Source: an uncultured Sphingorhabdus sp. (lineage in GTDB: Bacteria; Pseudomonadota; Alphaproteobacteria; Sphingomonadales; Sphingomonadaceae). From it: 44,879 bases of DNA. The notes below the pieces were generated by a model. It worked only from the letters and a program-made list of their open reading frames with translations. It was not told the DNA's origin and ran no database searches. Shown one piece after another: positions 19,500-27,420 of the stretch. The translations under genes and the position numbers were made by a program. The stretch's first letter is position 1; each line of letters opens with the position of its first letter. The DNA is taken from NCBI RefSeq assembly GCF_937872355.1, contig NZ_CALMSV010000228.1:1-44879 (forward strand). The letters run 5' to 3'.

Positions 19500-20735
19500 A
19501 TGTCCAGCCAAGCGCTTGCAACACGCCACATCACATTGGACGCGCTGCGCGGCTTTGCGGTGATGGGCATATTGGCGATGAATATCGTCGCTTTCGCGCT
19601 TCCCGAATGGGCCTATGTCGCGCCGGGGACCTATGGTGGAGATAGCGCCGCAGACAAGGCAAGCTGGCTGGTTTCTTTCATTTTCATCGACGGCAAAATG
19701 CGCGGATTGTTCTCGCTATTGTTCGGGGCGAGCATGGCGCTGATCATCGAGCGGGCTGAAGCCAAGGGTGAAAATCCGGCGAAGGTTCATTATTCGCGGA
19801 TGGTCTGGTTACTGCTATTCGGCCTCGCCCATTATCTCTTCATCTGGTGGGGCGACATATTGTTCCTCTACGCCGCTATTGGCTGCATCGCCTACCGGTT
19901 CCGCAACTGGGAGGCAAAGCGGCTGATCAAATGGGCGCTGATCATCTATGGCCTCGGTTTCCTTTTGTACGCGTTGCAATTTGGCGGACTGCAGTTCCTC
20001 CAGTTCATGGCGACGCAGCCCGGTGCGGATGCGTCGGTAGTGGCGCAATATAAGGAAGTCATCGCAAGCCCCGACTTCGGCCTCGATGCCAGCGCGGAGA
20101 TTGCCGCCTATAGCGGGAGCTATGCCGAAATTGTCGCACGACGCTGGGATGATGCGCTCAACCTGTTAATACTGATTGCACAATCTTTCGCCGAAACCCT
20201 GCCGCTGATGATGCTTGGCATGGCGATGAAGAAGAACGGTTTTCTGACCGGCGAGTGGGATCGCAGCGAGTATGCGCGCTGGGCCCGCAAGATGCTGATT
20301 CCCGGTCTTTTGATCTCGACGGGGCTAGGCCTGTGGGTTGCTTCGAGCGGGTTTGACCTGATCACGACTTTAGGCAACTTTCTCGCCTGGAGTTTGATTC
20401 CGCGGCTCCTGATGACAATCGGCTATGCCGCGCTGCTGATCATGGCGATCCAGTCCTTCGCCGGTTCGGCATTGATCAGACGGGTTACAGCAGCGGGACG
20501 GGCAGCCTTCACCAACTATCTGGGCACCAGCATCCTGATGTCGACGATCTTCTACGGCTATGGACTGGGCCTGTATAATCAGATGGGTCGGGCCAGCCTG
20601 TGGTTCTTCGTGCTGGGCGCTTGGGCGTTGATGCTGCTCTGGTCAAAGCCCTGGCTGGAGCGTTTTCACTATGGCCCGTTCGAATGGCTGTGGCGCAGTC
20701 TGGCGCGCGGGAAGTTCCAGCCGCTCAAAAAGTGA
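19500..20735 (+). CDS. DUF418 domain membrane protein (YeiB-like)
   Basis: Inner-membrane protein of 411 residues with about ten hydrophobic segments. The N-terminus LDALRGFAVMGILAMNI, the segment RGLFSLLFGASMALI and the C-terminal DUF418 block (SLWFFVLGAWALMLLWSKPWLERFHYGPFEWLWRSL) match the YeiB/DUF418 family of putative transporters, whose function is not established. AGGGAGGGG precedes the ATG. The gene is single; the bfd gene follows in the same direction at 57 bases but has its own likely operator. Confidence 0.9.
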   Translation: MSSQALATRHITLDALRGFAVMGILAMNIVAFALPEWAYVAPGTYGGDSAADKASWLVSFIFIDGKMRGLFSLLFGASMALIIERAEAKGENPAKVHYSRMVWLLLFGLAHYLFIWWGDILFLYAAIGCIAYRFRNWEAKRLIKWALIIYGLGFLLYALQFGGLQFLQFMATQPGADASVVAQYKEVIASPDFGLDASAEIAAYSGSYAEIVARRWDDALNLLILIAQSFAETLPLMMLGMAMKKNGFLTGEWDRSEYARWARKMLIPGLLISTGLGLWVASSGFDLITTLGNFLAWSLIPRLLMTIGYAALLIMAIQSFAGSALIRRVTAAGRAAFTNYLGTSILMSTIFYGYGLGLYNQMGRASLWFFVLGAWALMLLWSKPWLERFHYGPFEWLWRSLARGKFQPLKK

Positions 20736-20766
20736 TCGATCACGCCTAACTGCTATTGCAACCAAT

Positions 20767-20786
20767 TCGCATTAACGCTAATGCGA
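20767..20786 (+). promoter_or_regulatory. 20-bp palindromic candidate operator at bfd start
   Basis: TCGCATTA (20767-20774) and TAATGCGA (20779-20786) form an 8-bp perfect inverted repeat with a 4-base centre, ending five bases before the bfd ATG. The AT-rich core with GCG flanks and its position in front of an iron-mobilisation gene make it a candidate Fur- or Irr-type iron-response site. The gap to the ATG contains no recognisable ribosome-binding site. Confidence 0.45.
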
Positions 20787-20791
20787 TTCCC

Positions 20792-20962
20792 ATGATCGTC
20801 TGTGTCTGCAATGCCATCCGTGAAAAAGATCTGCGCGCTGCGGTGCGTTGCGGCAGTGAAAAGCCGGCAGATGTCTACGCACGGCTGGGCCGTAAACCGA
20901 AATGCGGCCAATGTCTCTCCTTCGCCAAGGATCTGATCAGCATCAAGCCTGCAAGCGCATAG
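20792..20962 (+). CDS. bfd: Bacterioferritin-associated ferredoxin
   Basis: Small [2Fe-2S] protein (56 residues) that reduces the ferritin heme to release iron from bacterioferritin. The four cluster cysteines are C4 and C6 in IVCVCN and C38 and C41 in PKCGQC, the classic Bfd spacing. The ATG at 20792 gives the family N-terminus; an upstream ATG would add residues not found in relatives. bfr follows 111 bases downstream in the same direction. It is likely iron-repressed through the adjacent palindrome. Confidence 0.93.
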   Translation: MIVCVCNAIREKDLRAAVRCGSEKPADVYARLGRKPKCGQCLSFAKDLISIKPASA

Positions 20963-20984
20963 CAATAGCGCCAGCTTATCCAAT

Positions 20985-21003
20985 TGTAACGGGGATGGTT
21001 ACA
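20985..21003. promoter_or_regulatory. Inverted repeat TGTAAC-N7-GTTACA between bfd and bfr
   Basis: TGTAAC (20985-20990) and GTTACA (20998-21003) are perfect complements with a 7-base spacer, about 70 bases upstream of the bfr ATG. The spacing suits binding of a dimeric regulator, which would allow bfr to be controlled separately from bfd. Proposed on symmetry alone. Confidence 0.3.
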
Positions 21004-21073
21004 GGGCTTTTCCTGCTTTCCGAACGCCCGCCATCGGCCTATTCTGATGGTATCAAATATCAGGAGAACGGCC

Positions 21074-21553
21074 ATGAAGGGCGACAGCAAGGTCATCGAA
21101 TTTCTCAACGAAGCGCTCAAGAATGAGCTGACCGCGATCAACCAATATTGGCTGCACTACCGGATGCTCGACAATCTGGGCGTGTCCAAACTGGCGGAAT
21201 ATGAGCGGCACGAATCGATTGATGAGATGAAGCACGCCGACAAGCTGGCGGAACGCATCTTTTTCCTTGATGGTCTGCCCAATTTCCAGATGCTCGGCCG
21301 CTTGCGCGTGGGCGAGTCGGTCGAAGAAATTTTGAAGGCCGATCTTGAACTTGAATATGATGCCCTTCCGCTACTCAAAGACGCGATCGCGCATTGTGAA
21401 AGCGTGCGGGACTACGTCAGCCGCGATCTGTTTGCCGAAATTCTCGAAAGCGAAGAGGAGCATGTCGACTTCCTCGAAACGCAATTTGATCTGATCAAGC
21501 AGATGGGAATCCAGAATTATATCCAGATGCAAACAGAAGCGGCAGAAAGCTGA
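21074..21553 (+). CDS. bfr: Bacterioferritin
   Basis: Heme-containing iron-storage protein (159 residues) that assembles into a 24-subunit shell. All expected residues are in the E. coli numbering: ferroxidase ligands E18, E51, H54, E94, E127 and H130, and the inter-subunit heme ligand M52. This is therefore a fully functional Bfr rather than a heme-less FtnA type. CAGGAGAA precedes the ATG. It follows bfd, its electron donor. Confidence 0.97.
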   Translation: MKGDSKVIEFLNEALKNELTAINQYWLHYRMLDNLGVSKLAEYERHESIDEMKHADKLAERIFFLDGLPNFQMLGRLRVGESVEEILKADLELEYDALPLLKDAIAHCESVRDYVSRDLFAEILESEEEHVDFLETQFDLIKQMGIQNYIQMQTEAAES

Positions 21554-21564
21554 AATATAAGGGC

Positions 21565-21996
21565 TTAGAGCCGCCCGAACTGGCTTTGGCCGAAGGTGCG
21601 GGCACCGAATTGCGCGCGGCGTTCAACGAGCGGGCTAGCCTCGGCTTCAAGGGCGGACAATGTCGCCTCAAACAAAGGGCGTAACTGGACGACTTTTTCG
21701 ACCAGTTCTTCGGGACCCTGCCGGATTTCGACATAATGGCGGGCGGCGGCTTCGATTTCCTCCGCAAGCGCTGCCCATCGTTCGGCGCCGCATTGCCAGC
21801 TTTCACCCCTCAGCGGGTGTGAGGGCAATACGAAGTTGGGGGAATCGCGTTCACGCATTGCTTGTTCGATCGCCGCGACAGATTTGATGCCGTCCTCGCG
21901 GAAATAGCCGAGCACGCGCACAAAGGCCTCTCCGAGCACGGTACGTGTCTCGGCAAAGGTGCCCCAGTTCACAATATCTTCGGCCGTGTGGCTCAT
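21565..21996 (-). CDS. Stand-alone HPt (histidine phosphotransfer) domain protein
   Basis: Protein of 143 residues, one four-helix domain plus a short tail. The segment PSHPLRGESWQCGAERWAALAEEIE is an HPt signature, with H60 in the place of the phosphorylated histidine (usual form AHxLKGxS). Upstream helices FVRVLGYFREDG match typical HPt packing. I chose the ATG at 21996 (MSHTAEDIVNW); the longer frame starts within the region upstream. No kinase or response regulator lies next to it, so it would be a shared intermediate in a phosphorelay whose partners are elsewhere. 106 bases downstream of der, same strand. Confidence 0.75.
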   Translation of the reverse strand: MSHTAEDIVNWGTFAETRTVLGEAFVRVLGYFREDGIKSVAAIEQAMRERDSPNFVLPSHPLRGESWQCGAERWAALAEEIEAAARHYVEIRQGPEELVEKVVQLRPLFEATLSALEAEASPLVERRAQFGARTFGQSQFGRL

Positions 21997-22102
21997 CGAC
22001 TTTGTTGCTCCGCTTGGTTCAACGCTCCAAGCTCGCAGCCATAAACGCGACAGGTAAACAAGCCGTTGACGTTGCGATGACCGCAACGGCTCGTGCCCAG
22101 CG

Positions 22103-23476
22103 TCAATCCTTGTCAGCGAACGGGTTTTTGGATGAGCGGAAGTTCATCCGTACCGGTACCGCCCCAAAGCCCAGATCGCGCCGGATACCGTTGAGCAGAT
22201 AGCGGCGATAGCTGTCGGGCAGCTGGTCGGTCCGGTTGCCGAACACAATAAAGGTCGGTGGGCGATTGCGTGCCTGCGTCACATAGCGCAACTTGATCCG
22301 CTTGCCGCCGGGGGCTGGCGGCGGATTGGCGGCGACGGCTTCTTCGAACCAGCGGTTGAGTTGGCCGGTGGACACGCGGCGGTTCCAGCTTTCGCGCGCT
22401 TCGAATGCGGCTTTGAGCATCACGTCGAGCCCCTTGCCCGTCGCGGCGGAGACCGCAAGTACAGGGACGCCCTTCAACTGTGACAGGCCTTCATCAAGTG
22501 CGGCCTTGATGCCGTTGAACAGACTGGAGGCATGCTCCGCCACATCCCATTTGTTAATCGCGATGATCAGCGCACGGCCTTCCTCGATCACATGGTCTGC
22601 AATTTTCAGATCCTGATGTTCAAGTCCCTTGGTGGCATCAAGCAGCAACACCACGACCTCGGCAAAGTCTATCGCGCGGCGCGTATCCGCGACAGACAGT
22701 TTTTCGAGCTTCTCCTGCACTCGCGCCCGCTTGCGCATTCCTGCGGTATCGATCAGGCGGATACGCCGTTCGGCCAGCTCGGGATCGGACGGATTGGGAT
22801 CGTGCCACACCCAGTCGATTGCGATACTGTCGCGGGTGATGCCGGCTTCGGGCCCGGTCACCAGCCGGTTTTCACCCAGCAGCTTATTGATCAGTGTTGA
22901 TTTGCCCGCATTGGGGCGCCCGACAATGGCAAGTTGCAGCGGGGCATCAGGGGCTTCGCGATCAAAATGCTCTTCTTCGGCTTCATCGACATGCGGCAGC
23001 AGTGCCTGGAACAGATCGGCCATGCCTTCGCCATGCTCGGCGCTGATCGTAATCCCTTCGCCAAGGCCCAAAGCATAGGCTTCCAGCACGGTATTGTCCG
23101 CCTGCTTGCCCTCGGCCTTGTTGATGACGAGGATGACCGGCTTGTCACTTGCGCGCAACCAACGGGCGATCTCTTCGTCGAGCGGCGTAATGCCCGCCCG
23201 TCCGTCAACGACGAACATTGCGACATTCGCACCCGCGAGCGCAGCCTCGGTCTGCTGGCGCATCCGCCCCGGTAGGGTCGCTGCGTCATCATCTTCATAG
23301 CCTGCAGTGTCGACAATGCGGAATTTCAGGTCAAAAAGCTGCGCATCGCCCTCACGCCGGTCACGCGTTACACCCGGCTGGTCATCGACCAGCGCGATTT
23401 TTTTGCCGACAAGGCGGTTGAACAAGGTCGACTTGCCAACATTCGGACGTCCGATAATGGCTACCGACGGCAGCAT
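22103..23476 (-). CDS. der: Ribosome biogenesis GTPase Der (EngA)
   Basis: Essential GTPase for late 50S assembly, with two tandem G domains and a KH-like C-terminal domain (457 residues). The first G1 loop is GRPNVGKSTLFN and the second GRPNAGKSTLIN; NKAEG and NKWD are the corresponding G4 motifs, and DTAGYE / DTAGMRKRARV the G3 motifs. AAGGA precedes the ATG. It follows bamB on the same strand after 126 bases that contain a 33-bp perfect inverted repeat. Confidence 0.98.
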   Translation of the reverse strand: MLPSVAIIGRPNVGKSTLFNRLVGKKIALVDDQPGVTRDRREGDAQLFDLKFRIVDTAGYEDDDAATLPGRMRQQTEAALAGANVAMFVVDGRAGITPLDEEIARWLRASDKPVILVINKAEGKQADNTVLEAYALGLGEGITISAEHGEGMADLFQALLPHVDEAEEEHFDREAPDAPLQLAIVGRPNAGKSTLINKLLGENRLVTGPEAGITRDSIAIDWVWHDPNPSDPELAERRIRLIDTAGMRKRARVQEKLEKLSVADTRRAIDFAEVVVLLLDATKGLEHQDLKIADHVIEEGRALIIAINKWDVAEHASSLFNGIKAALDEGLSQLKGVPVLAVSAATGKGLDVMLKAAFEARESWNRRVSTGQLNRWFEEAVAANPPPAPGGKRIKLRYVTQARNRPPTFIVFGNRTDQLPDSYRRYLLNGIRRDLGFGAVPVRMNFRSSKNPFADKD

Positions 23477-23499
23477 GACGTTATCCTTCTAAAAGGTTT

Positions 23500-23580
23500 C
23501 GGCACCAGCCCTCTCCCCCACCCGGCCTCCCATTACAATACCCTGTTTGGGAGGCCGGGTGGGGGAGAGGGCTGGTGCCG
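23500..23580. repeat. 33-bp perfect inverted repeat between bamB and der
   Basis: Arm 23500-23532 begins CGGCACCAGCCCTCTCCCCC and arm 23548-23580 is its exact reverse complement, around the 15-base loop TTACAATACCCTGTT. In the bamB-der transcript this makes a very stable GC-rich hairpin; on the minus strand CCTTTT follows six bases after the stem, so it may act as a partial terminator. The sequence style recalls dispersed REP-like elements of sphingomonads. No target-site duplication was found. Confidence 0.85.
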
Positions 23581-23582
23581 CT

Positions 23583-23597
23583 GTCCACATAGTGGAC
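23583..23597. repeat. Short palindrome beside the large inverted repeat
   Basis: GTCCAC-ATA-GTGGAC, a 6-bp perfect stem with a 3-base loop, two bases after the 33-bp repeat and five bases before the bamB stop region. It might be part of the same composite element or a small 3'-end hairpin. Confidence 0.4.
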
Positions 23598-23602
23598 CTG
23601 AA

Positions 23603-24928
23603 CTATCTAAACGCCGTCAGGCGTCCGCTATCGTCGAGGACATAAAGCGTGTCGTTGGCGACAATTGGTGCAACCGAAACTGGCGCCTTAATGTCCACTA
23701 GCAGGTTCGCCGAACCCTCGCCTGACGATACCGACCAGATCTGGCCGTCGCTATTTGCAACAATCAGGCGGCCATTGGCGAGCACGGGGCCACGCCATGT
23801 GATCACGCCCTTTTTGTCCTCTTCGTCGCGGTAGCGCGGCAGTTTGGAAATCCAGCGGATCTTGCCACTTGCGCGTTGGACGCAAAGCAATTTGGCGTCG
23901 CTGGTCATCACGAAGACCCATTCGCCCGAGACGACCGGGGTCGAAATCCCTGCGATGTTGATTTCCCAGATGCGCTGGCCGGTGACCAGTTCATAGGCTG
24001 CCATGCGTCCGCCCTGACCAAGGGCAAAGACGCGGCCCCGGTCAATAACAGGATCGGCATCGATGTCGGTCAGCGTTGAAACGCTGGTCGACATGGCAGT
24101 ACGAGAGAGCGTGTCGCTCCACAGGCTTCGGCCATTTTCATAGCGATAGGCGGCGAGTTCACCGGTTGAATAACCCGCGATCACCGTGCCTTGTGCGGCA
24201 GCGGGAGCAGCGACGCCGAAGATGCCCGACGCACCGACCGGACCAGCTTCATTCCATTGAGGCTCTCCATCACTCATGCGTACGGCGTAAATCTGGTTAT
24301 CCTGCGTCATCACATAGGCATTGCCATTCGATAATGTGGGGGCGCCGCGTAGCGGCCCTGCGGGGCGCTTGGTCCATTTGATTGCGCCATTGCTTGCATC
24401 GAGCGCAGCGACATCACCCACGCCATTGGTGGCGAAGACGCTGGTGCCATCGGTGCTTACGCCGCCGCCGAAGCGCGAGGGCTTGCCGTCCTTGTCGACT
24501 GTGAGAGTGGTCGCCCATAATTTCGAACCGCTAGCAGCATCAAAGGCGCTGACCACAGCGTCCGTATCGATGACGTAAAGTTTGCCGTCATGAACGACCG
24601 GGGTCGCTGCCAGCCGCATACGGTTGCTGGCACCCGCGATCTGCGCACTCCACGCGCGTTGCGGGGCTTCGGCCAGCATAGAGTGACCGGGCGATTTGGC
24701 GGCATTGCCGCCGGGTTGCGACCAGTTGGCATTGGTCGCGGCAGGTGGTAGGATTACAGAAATGCCCGCCAGATTGGGGTCGGCGATGGTGTCCGCCTCG
24801 GTACCCAATATGTCGATGCGCTTGCCGATGGTCGGCGTTTCTTTTTTGTCGCCGCCGCCCAGCGCCGAACAGCCACCAAGCAGCGCGATCGCCGCCAGCG
24901 AAGAGATTATGGTCGCGTGTTTCTTCAC
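23603..24928 (-). CDS. bamB: Outer membrane assembly lipoprotein BamB
   Basis: PQQ-like beta-propeller lipoprotein of the BAM complex, which inserts outer-membrane beta-barrels (441 residues). The lipobox is LLGGCSALGG. Repeated propeller blades show as GKLYVIDTDAVVSAFDAASGSKLW, GDVAALDASNGAIKW, NQIYAVRMSDGEPQW and TLYVLDDSGRLTAFR. I chose the GTG at 24928 (VKKHATIISSLAAIALLGGC), which places the start four bases after the upstream stop and gives a proper signal peptide; longer in-frame starts overlap the upstream gene. The yfgM-like/bamB/der order matches E. coli yfgM-bamB-der. Confidence 0.95.
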   Translation of the reverse strand: MKKHATIISSLAAIALLGGCSALGGGDKKETPTIGKRIDILGTEADTIADPNLAGISVILPPAATNANWSQPGGNAAKSPGHSMLAEAPQRAWSAQIAGASNRMRLAATPVVHDGKLYVIDTDAVVSAFDAASGSKLWATTLTVDKDGKPSRFGGGVSTDGTSVFATNGVGDVAALDASNGAIKWTKRPAGPLRGAPTLSNGNAYVMTQDNQIYAVRMSDGEPQWNEAGPVGASGIFGVAAPAAAQGTVIAGYSTGELAAYRYENGRSLWSDTLSRTAMSTSVSTLTDIDADPVIDRGRVFALGQGGRMAAYELVTGQRIWEINIAGISTPVVSGEWVFVMTSDAKLLCVQRASGKIRWISKLPRYRDEEDKKGVITWRGPVLANGRLIVANSDGQIWSVSSGEGSANLLVDIKAPVSVAPIVANDTLYVLDDSGRLTAFR

Positions 24929-24932
24929 AGAC

Positions 24933-25679
24933 TTACTTGTCCTTTCCTGCATCCGCCGTCGCAGATGCACCAGCCGGCTTTGCGTCAAGCTGAACGGTAT
25001 CCACCCCTAATGCCCCTGCCATTTGCTGCGCGCGGGCGCGTAAAGTCTGGGGCAAGTCTTCCTGCTTTGCAATCTGGGCGAAAATGGGGCCGGCCAGATT
25101 ATCCTTACCCAGTTTCATATAAGAGATTGCGGTCATTTCACCCGCGCTGCCGAACCAGGCGGTGCCGGGTTTGGCGAGTGGCTTCAGCCGGTCAATGACC
25201 TGCTGCGGCGGCAGCGTGTCAAATTCCACAGTGGTCTGTCGGATCAGCGCCAGATCGCGGAAGGGTTGCGGCAGGCTTTCGTCGCCTGCTACCTTGGCAT
25301 AATCAGCGACGGCCTTTTTGGTGTTGCCTTCTGCGGCTGTGATGTTGGCGAGCAGGATCTGCGCCATCGCCCGATATCCGGATTGTTCGGCTTTGGCGAG
25401 TTTGCCGAGGTCGGTCTTGGCTGCTGCAACATTGCCGCCCTGCAGTTTTTCAACGGCAAGGATAAATTCTTCGCCCTGCTTTTCGGCAGCTGCGGCTTGC
25501 TGGTTCTGCCAATAGATCCAGCCACCAAAGGCTGCGAGGCCTATAACGAGAGCAATGGCGAGCCAGCGGCCATAGCGTTTCCAGAAATTTTCAAGGTCGC
25601 CCGCGCGGACGGCATCGTCGACTTCGCGCAGGAAAGCCTCATCGGTTGCGGCGCGCTTGTCGGTCGGGGGTAATGCCAA
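24933..25679 (-). CDS. YfgM-like TPR protein (SecYEG-associated chaperone type)
   Basis: Protein of 248 residues with one N-terminal transmembrane helix (WLAIALVIGLAAFGGWIYW, about residues 39-57) after a cytoplasmic stretch, and a periplasmic part with TPR-like helices. The N-terminal segment DLENFWKRYGRWLAIA and the segment LAKAEQSGYRAMAQILLANITAAEGNTKKAVADYAKVA are recognisable. YfgM in E. coli binds the Sec translocon and periplasmic chaperones. Placement directly upstream of bamB and der supports the name. The C-terminal tail is Ala/Lys-rich and probably disordered. Confidence 0.85.
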   Translation of the reverse strand: MALPPTDKRAATDEAFLREVDDAVRAGDLENFWKRYGRWLAIALVIGLAAFGGWIYWQNQQAAAAEKQGEEFILAVEKLQGGNVAAAKTDLGKLAKAEQSGYRAMAQILLANITAAEGNTKKAVADYAKVAGDESLPQPFRDLALIRQTTVEFDTLPPQQVIDRLKPLAKPGTAWFGSAGEMTAISYMKLGKDNLAGPIFAQIAKQEDLPQTLRARAQQMAGALGVDTVQLDAKPAGASATADAGKDK

Positions 25680-25757
25680 AATGGCCTCCTGTAACTTATA
25701 CTTGTCGCGTCCTTAGCCATGGATGGCCGGACTTTCTAGTGCGAAGGGTGGCTGGAC

Positions 25758-26624
25758 CTATTCGGGCCGGTAAAGCTGATCGGCGCTGGGGAAGGCGCGC
25801 GAGCGGACATCTTCGGCATATTGCTTGACTGCGCCCTCGACATGCTCCTGCATCGCCCCGAACCGTTTGACGAATTTGGGTACGCGATCGAACAGGCCGA
25901 GCATGTCTTCCGCCACCAACACCTGCCCGTCGCATTGCGCCGATGCGCCAATGCCGATGGTCGGACATTCGACATTTTTGGTTATCTCGATGGCAATCGG
26001 CTCCATCACGCCCTCGATCACCATTGCGAATGCGCCAGCTTTGGCGACCGCTTCGGCGTCTTGCACGATCAGGCGGGCTTCGGCCGCGCTTTTGCCGCGC
26101 ACGCCATAGCCGCCAAGGATGTTCACCGCCTGTGGGGTGAGGCCGACATGGCCCATAACGGGTATGCCCCGTTGCGTCAGGAATTCGATAGTCGGTGCAA
26201 TCACCTTGCCGCCTTCGACCTTGACCCCAGCCGCTCCGGTTTCTTTAAGCAAGCGCGAGGCATTGGTGAAGGCCTGTTCGGGCGAGGCTTCATAGCTACC
26301 AAAGGGCATGTCGACGATAACCGCGGCGTGATAGCTGCCGCGCACCACCGCCGCGCCGTGCAGCGCCATCATCTCCATCGTGACGGCAACGGTGTGTGGC
26401 AGGCCGTAAATCACCTGCGCCAGCGAATCGCCGACCAGAAGCATGTCGCAATGCGGATCCATCAACTGCGCCATGCGGACGGTATAGGCCGTCAGCATCA
26501 CCAGCGGCTCGCCGCCCTTGCGCTGCCTGATGCGCGGCACGGTGAGGCGCTTCATCGGCTGCGGCGTCGGGTTAGCGCGGCTGGTGGATACAGGAAGGGT
26601 GAGCGTTTTGGGCGTCGTCGACAT
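25758..26624 (-). CDS. panB: 3-methyl-2-oxobutanoate hydroxymethyltransferase
   Basis: First committed step of pantothenate synthesis: transfers a hydroxymethyl group from methylene-THF to alpha-ketoisovalerate, giving ketopantoate. The 288-residue (beta-alpha)8 enzyme has the signature LTAYTVRMAQLMD, LLVGDSLAQVIYG (metal-site aspartate), VDMPFGSYEASPEQA, GVKVEGGK, and MGHVGLTPQAVNILGGYGVRG. An N-terminal extension of about 20 residues with Thr/Pro/Ala precedes the barrel. Relatives often begin nearer MKRLTVPRIRQRKG, so the start could lie at an internal ATG (26555). Transcribed alone; 78 bases upstream of the yfgM-like gene, same strand. panC is not in the window. Confidence 0.96.
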   Translation of the reverse strand: MSTTPKTLTLPVSTSRANPTPQPMKRLTVPRIRQRKGGEPLVMLTAYTVRMAQLMDPHCDMLLVGDSLAQVIYGLPHTVAVTMEMMALHGAAVVRGSYHAAVIVDMPFGSYEASPEQAFTNASRLLKETGAAGVKVEGGKVIAPTIEFLTQRGIPVMGHVGLTPQAVNILGGYGVRGKSAAEARLIVQDAEAVAKAGAFAMVIEGVMEPIAIEITKNVECPTIGIGASAQCDGQVLVAEDMLGLFDRVPKFVKRFGAMQEHVEGAVKQYAEDVRSRAFPSADQLYRPE

Positions 26625-26689
26625 GACTTTGGCGCTTAGCCGCTAAAGCGCAGGGGAAAAAGCGCGAAAGGCCAACGCGTAAATAATAT

Positions 26690-26717
26690 TTGACTCAATG
26701 TTAAATATAGCTAACAT
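26690..26717 (+). promoter_or_regulatory. Sigma-70-like promoter for the membrane protein / XRE pair
   Basis: TTGACT (26690-26695) and TAACAT (26712-26717) are separated by 16 bases, a good match to -35 and -10 boxes. The -10 hexamer is at the same time a copy of the TAACAT half-site repeated across this region, so regulator binding here would block RNA polymerase directly. Confidence 0.55.
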
Positions 26718-26738
26718 TAAGTACAAATCACCTAACAT
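26698..26738. promoter_or_regulatory. Three ATGTTA/TAACAT half-sites: candidate XRE operator
   Basis: ATGTTA (26698-26703), TAACAT (26712-26717) and TAACAT (26733-26738) cover the promoter spacer, the -10 box and the ribosome-binding-site region of the membrane protein gene. The first two form an inverted repeat with an 8-base spacer. The local sequence is far more AT-rich than its surroundings. Likely bound by the XRE regulator two genes downstream in a feedback loop. Confidence 0.5.
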
Positions 26739-26748
26739 GGAGTTTACA

Positions 26749-27171
26749 ATGTCATTTCGCGAGAAAATTCACTGGGTAGCCTTTGTCGGGCTGGTCGCCG
26801 GTTTTGGCTGGTACTTCCTGTCCTATCCCTGGGCCACGGCCAACACGCGTTCGGGTATGCTCACTTCGGTTTGGATGCTGTTTCCGACGACGATCATTTT
26901 CCTGGTGCCGATGATTGCCGGCAGCGCCTATTTTGCCATCCGCACGCCGAAAGAGGCCAATCTGAAAGAGGATGAGCGTGAAAAGCTGATTCACCTGAAA
27001 GGCACGCATGCGGCCTATTATCCGCTGGTGCTCGGCGTTTGGGCGAACATCTTCGCGATGATCAACGGGCTGATGTATGGCTGGTCGGTCAACATCCTGA
27101 TGGCCACGCTAGTGCTATCCGAACTCGTTCGCGTCGGCGCGCAGCTTTATTATTATCGCAGGGGGTATTGA
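26749..27171 (+). CDS. Hypothetical membrane protein partnered with an XRE regulator
   Basis: Protein of 140 residues with about four hydrophobic segments: residues 8-26, 38-62, 83-104 and 106-125. A charged cytoplasmic loop contains the phrase KEDEREKLIHLKGTHAAYY, typical of DUF2178-like small membrane proteins that sit beside small XRE regulators. GGAG lies six bases before the ATG at 26749; upstream in-frame ATGs lie within the operator region and are less likely. The stop is 3 bases from the regulator gene, clearly one operon. Function unknown. Confidence 0.78.
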   Translation: MSFREKIHWVAFVGLVAGFGWYFLSYPWATANTRSGMLTSVWMLFPTTIIFLVPMIAGSAYFAIRTPKEANLKEDEREKLIHLKGTHAAYYPLVLGVWANIFAMINGLMYGWSVNILMATLVLSELVRVGAQLYYYRRGY

Positions 27172-27174
27172 GCC

Positions 27175-27390
27175 ATGCCGCGCCTTCCCTTTGACAATGA
27201 TATCAAGACGCTGCGTTTCCTTTCCGGTGAAATGACGCAAGGTGATCTCGGTGACCGTGTCGGCGTCACCCGCCAGACAATCGCCGCAATTGAGCAAGGC
27301 AAATATTCCCCCAGCCTTGAGGTCGCATTCCGCATCGCCCGCGTGTTTGACAAGCCTTTGGAGGAGGTCTTCCGCTGGGCTGGCGATTGA
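27175..27390 (+). CDS. Small XRE/HTH transcriptional regulator
   Basis: Protein of 71 residues consisting of one helix-turn-helix domain. MTQGDLGDRVGVTRQTIAAIEQGKYSPSLEVAFRIARVF is the classic XRE core with recognition helix VTRQTIAAIEQGKY. It resembles the YozG/immunity-repressor-like short regulators that lack a ligand domain. Located 3 bases after the membrane protein gene, whose promoter carries three repeated half-sites, so autoregulation is likely. A hairpin terminator follows. Confidence 0.93.
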   Translation: MPRLPFDNDIKTLRFLSGEMTQGDLGDRVGVTRQTIAAIEQGKYSPSLEVAFRIARVFDKPLEEVFRWAGD

Positions 27391-27420
27391 AAGCCTATCA
27401 GTTTGTGCGTGCACAGCACA

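Noticed and set aside
25821-26639. Open frame of 272 codons antisense to panB
   Set aside because: His/Arg-rich shadow of a conserved enzyme gene, no independent support.
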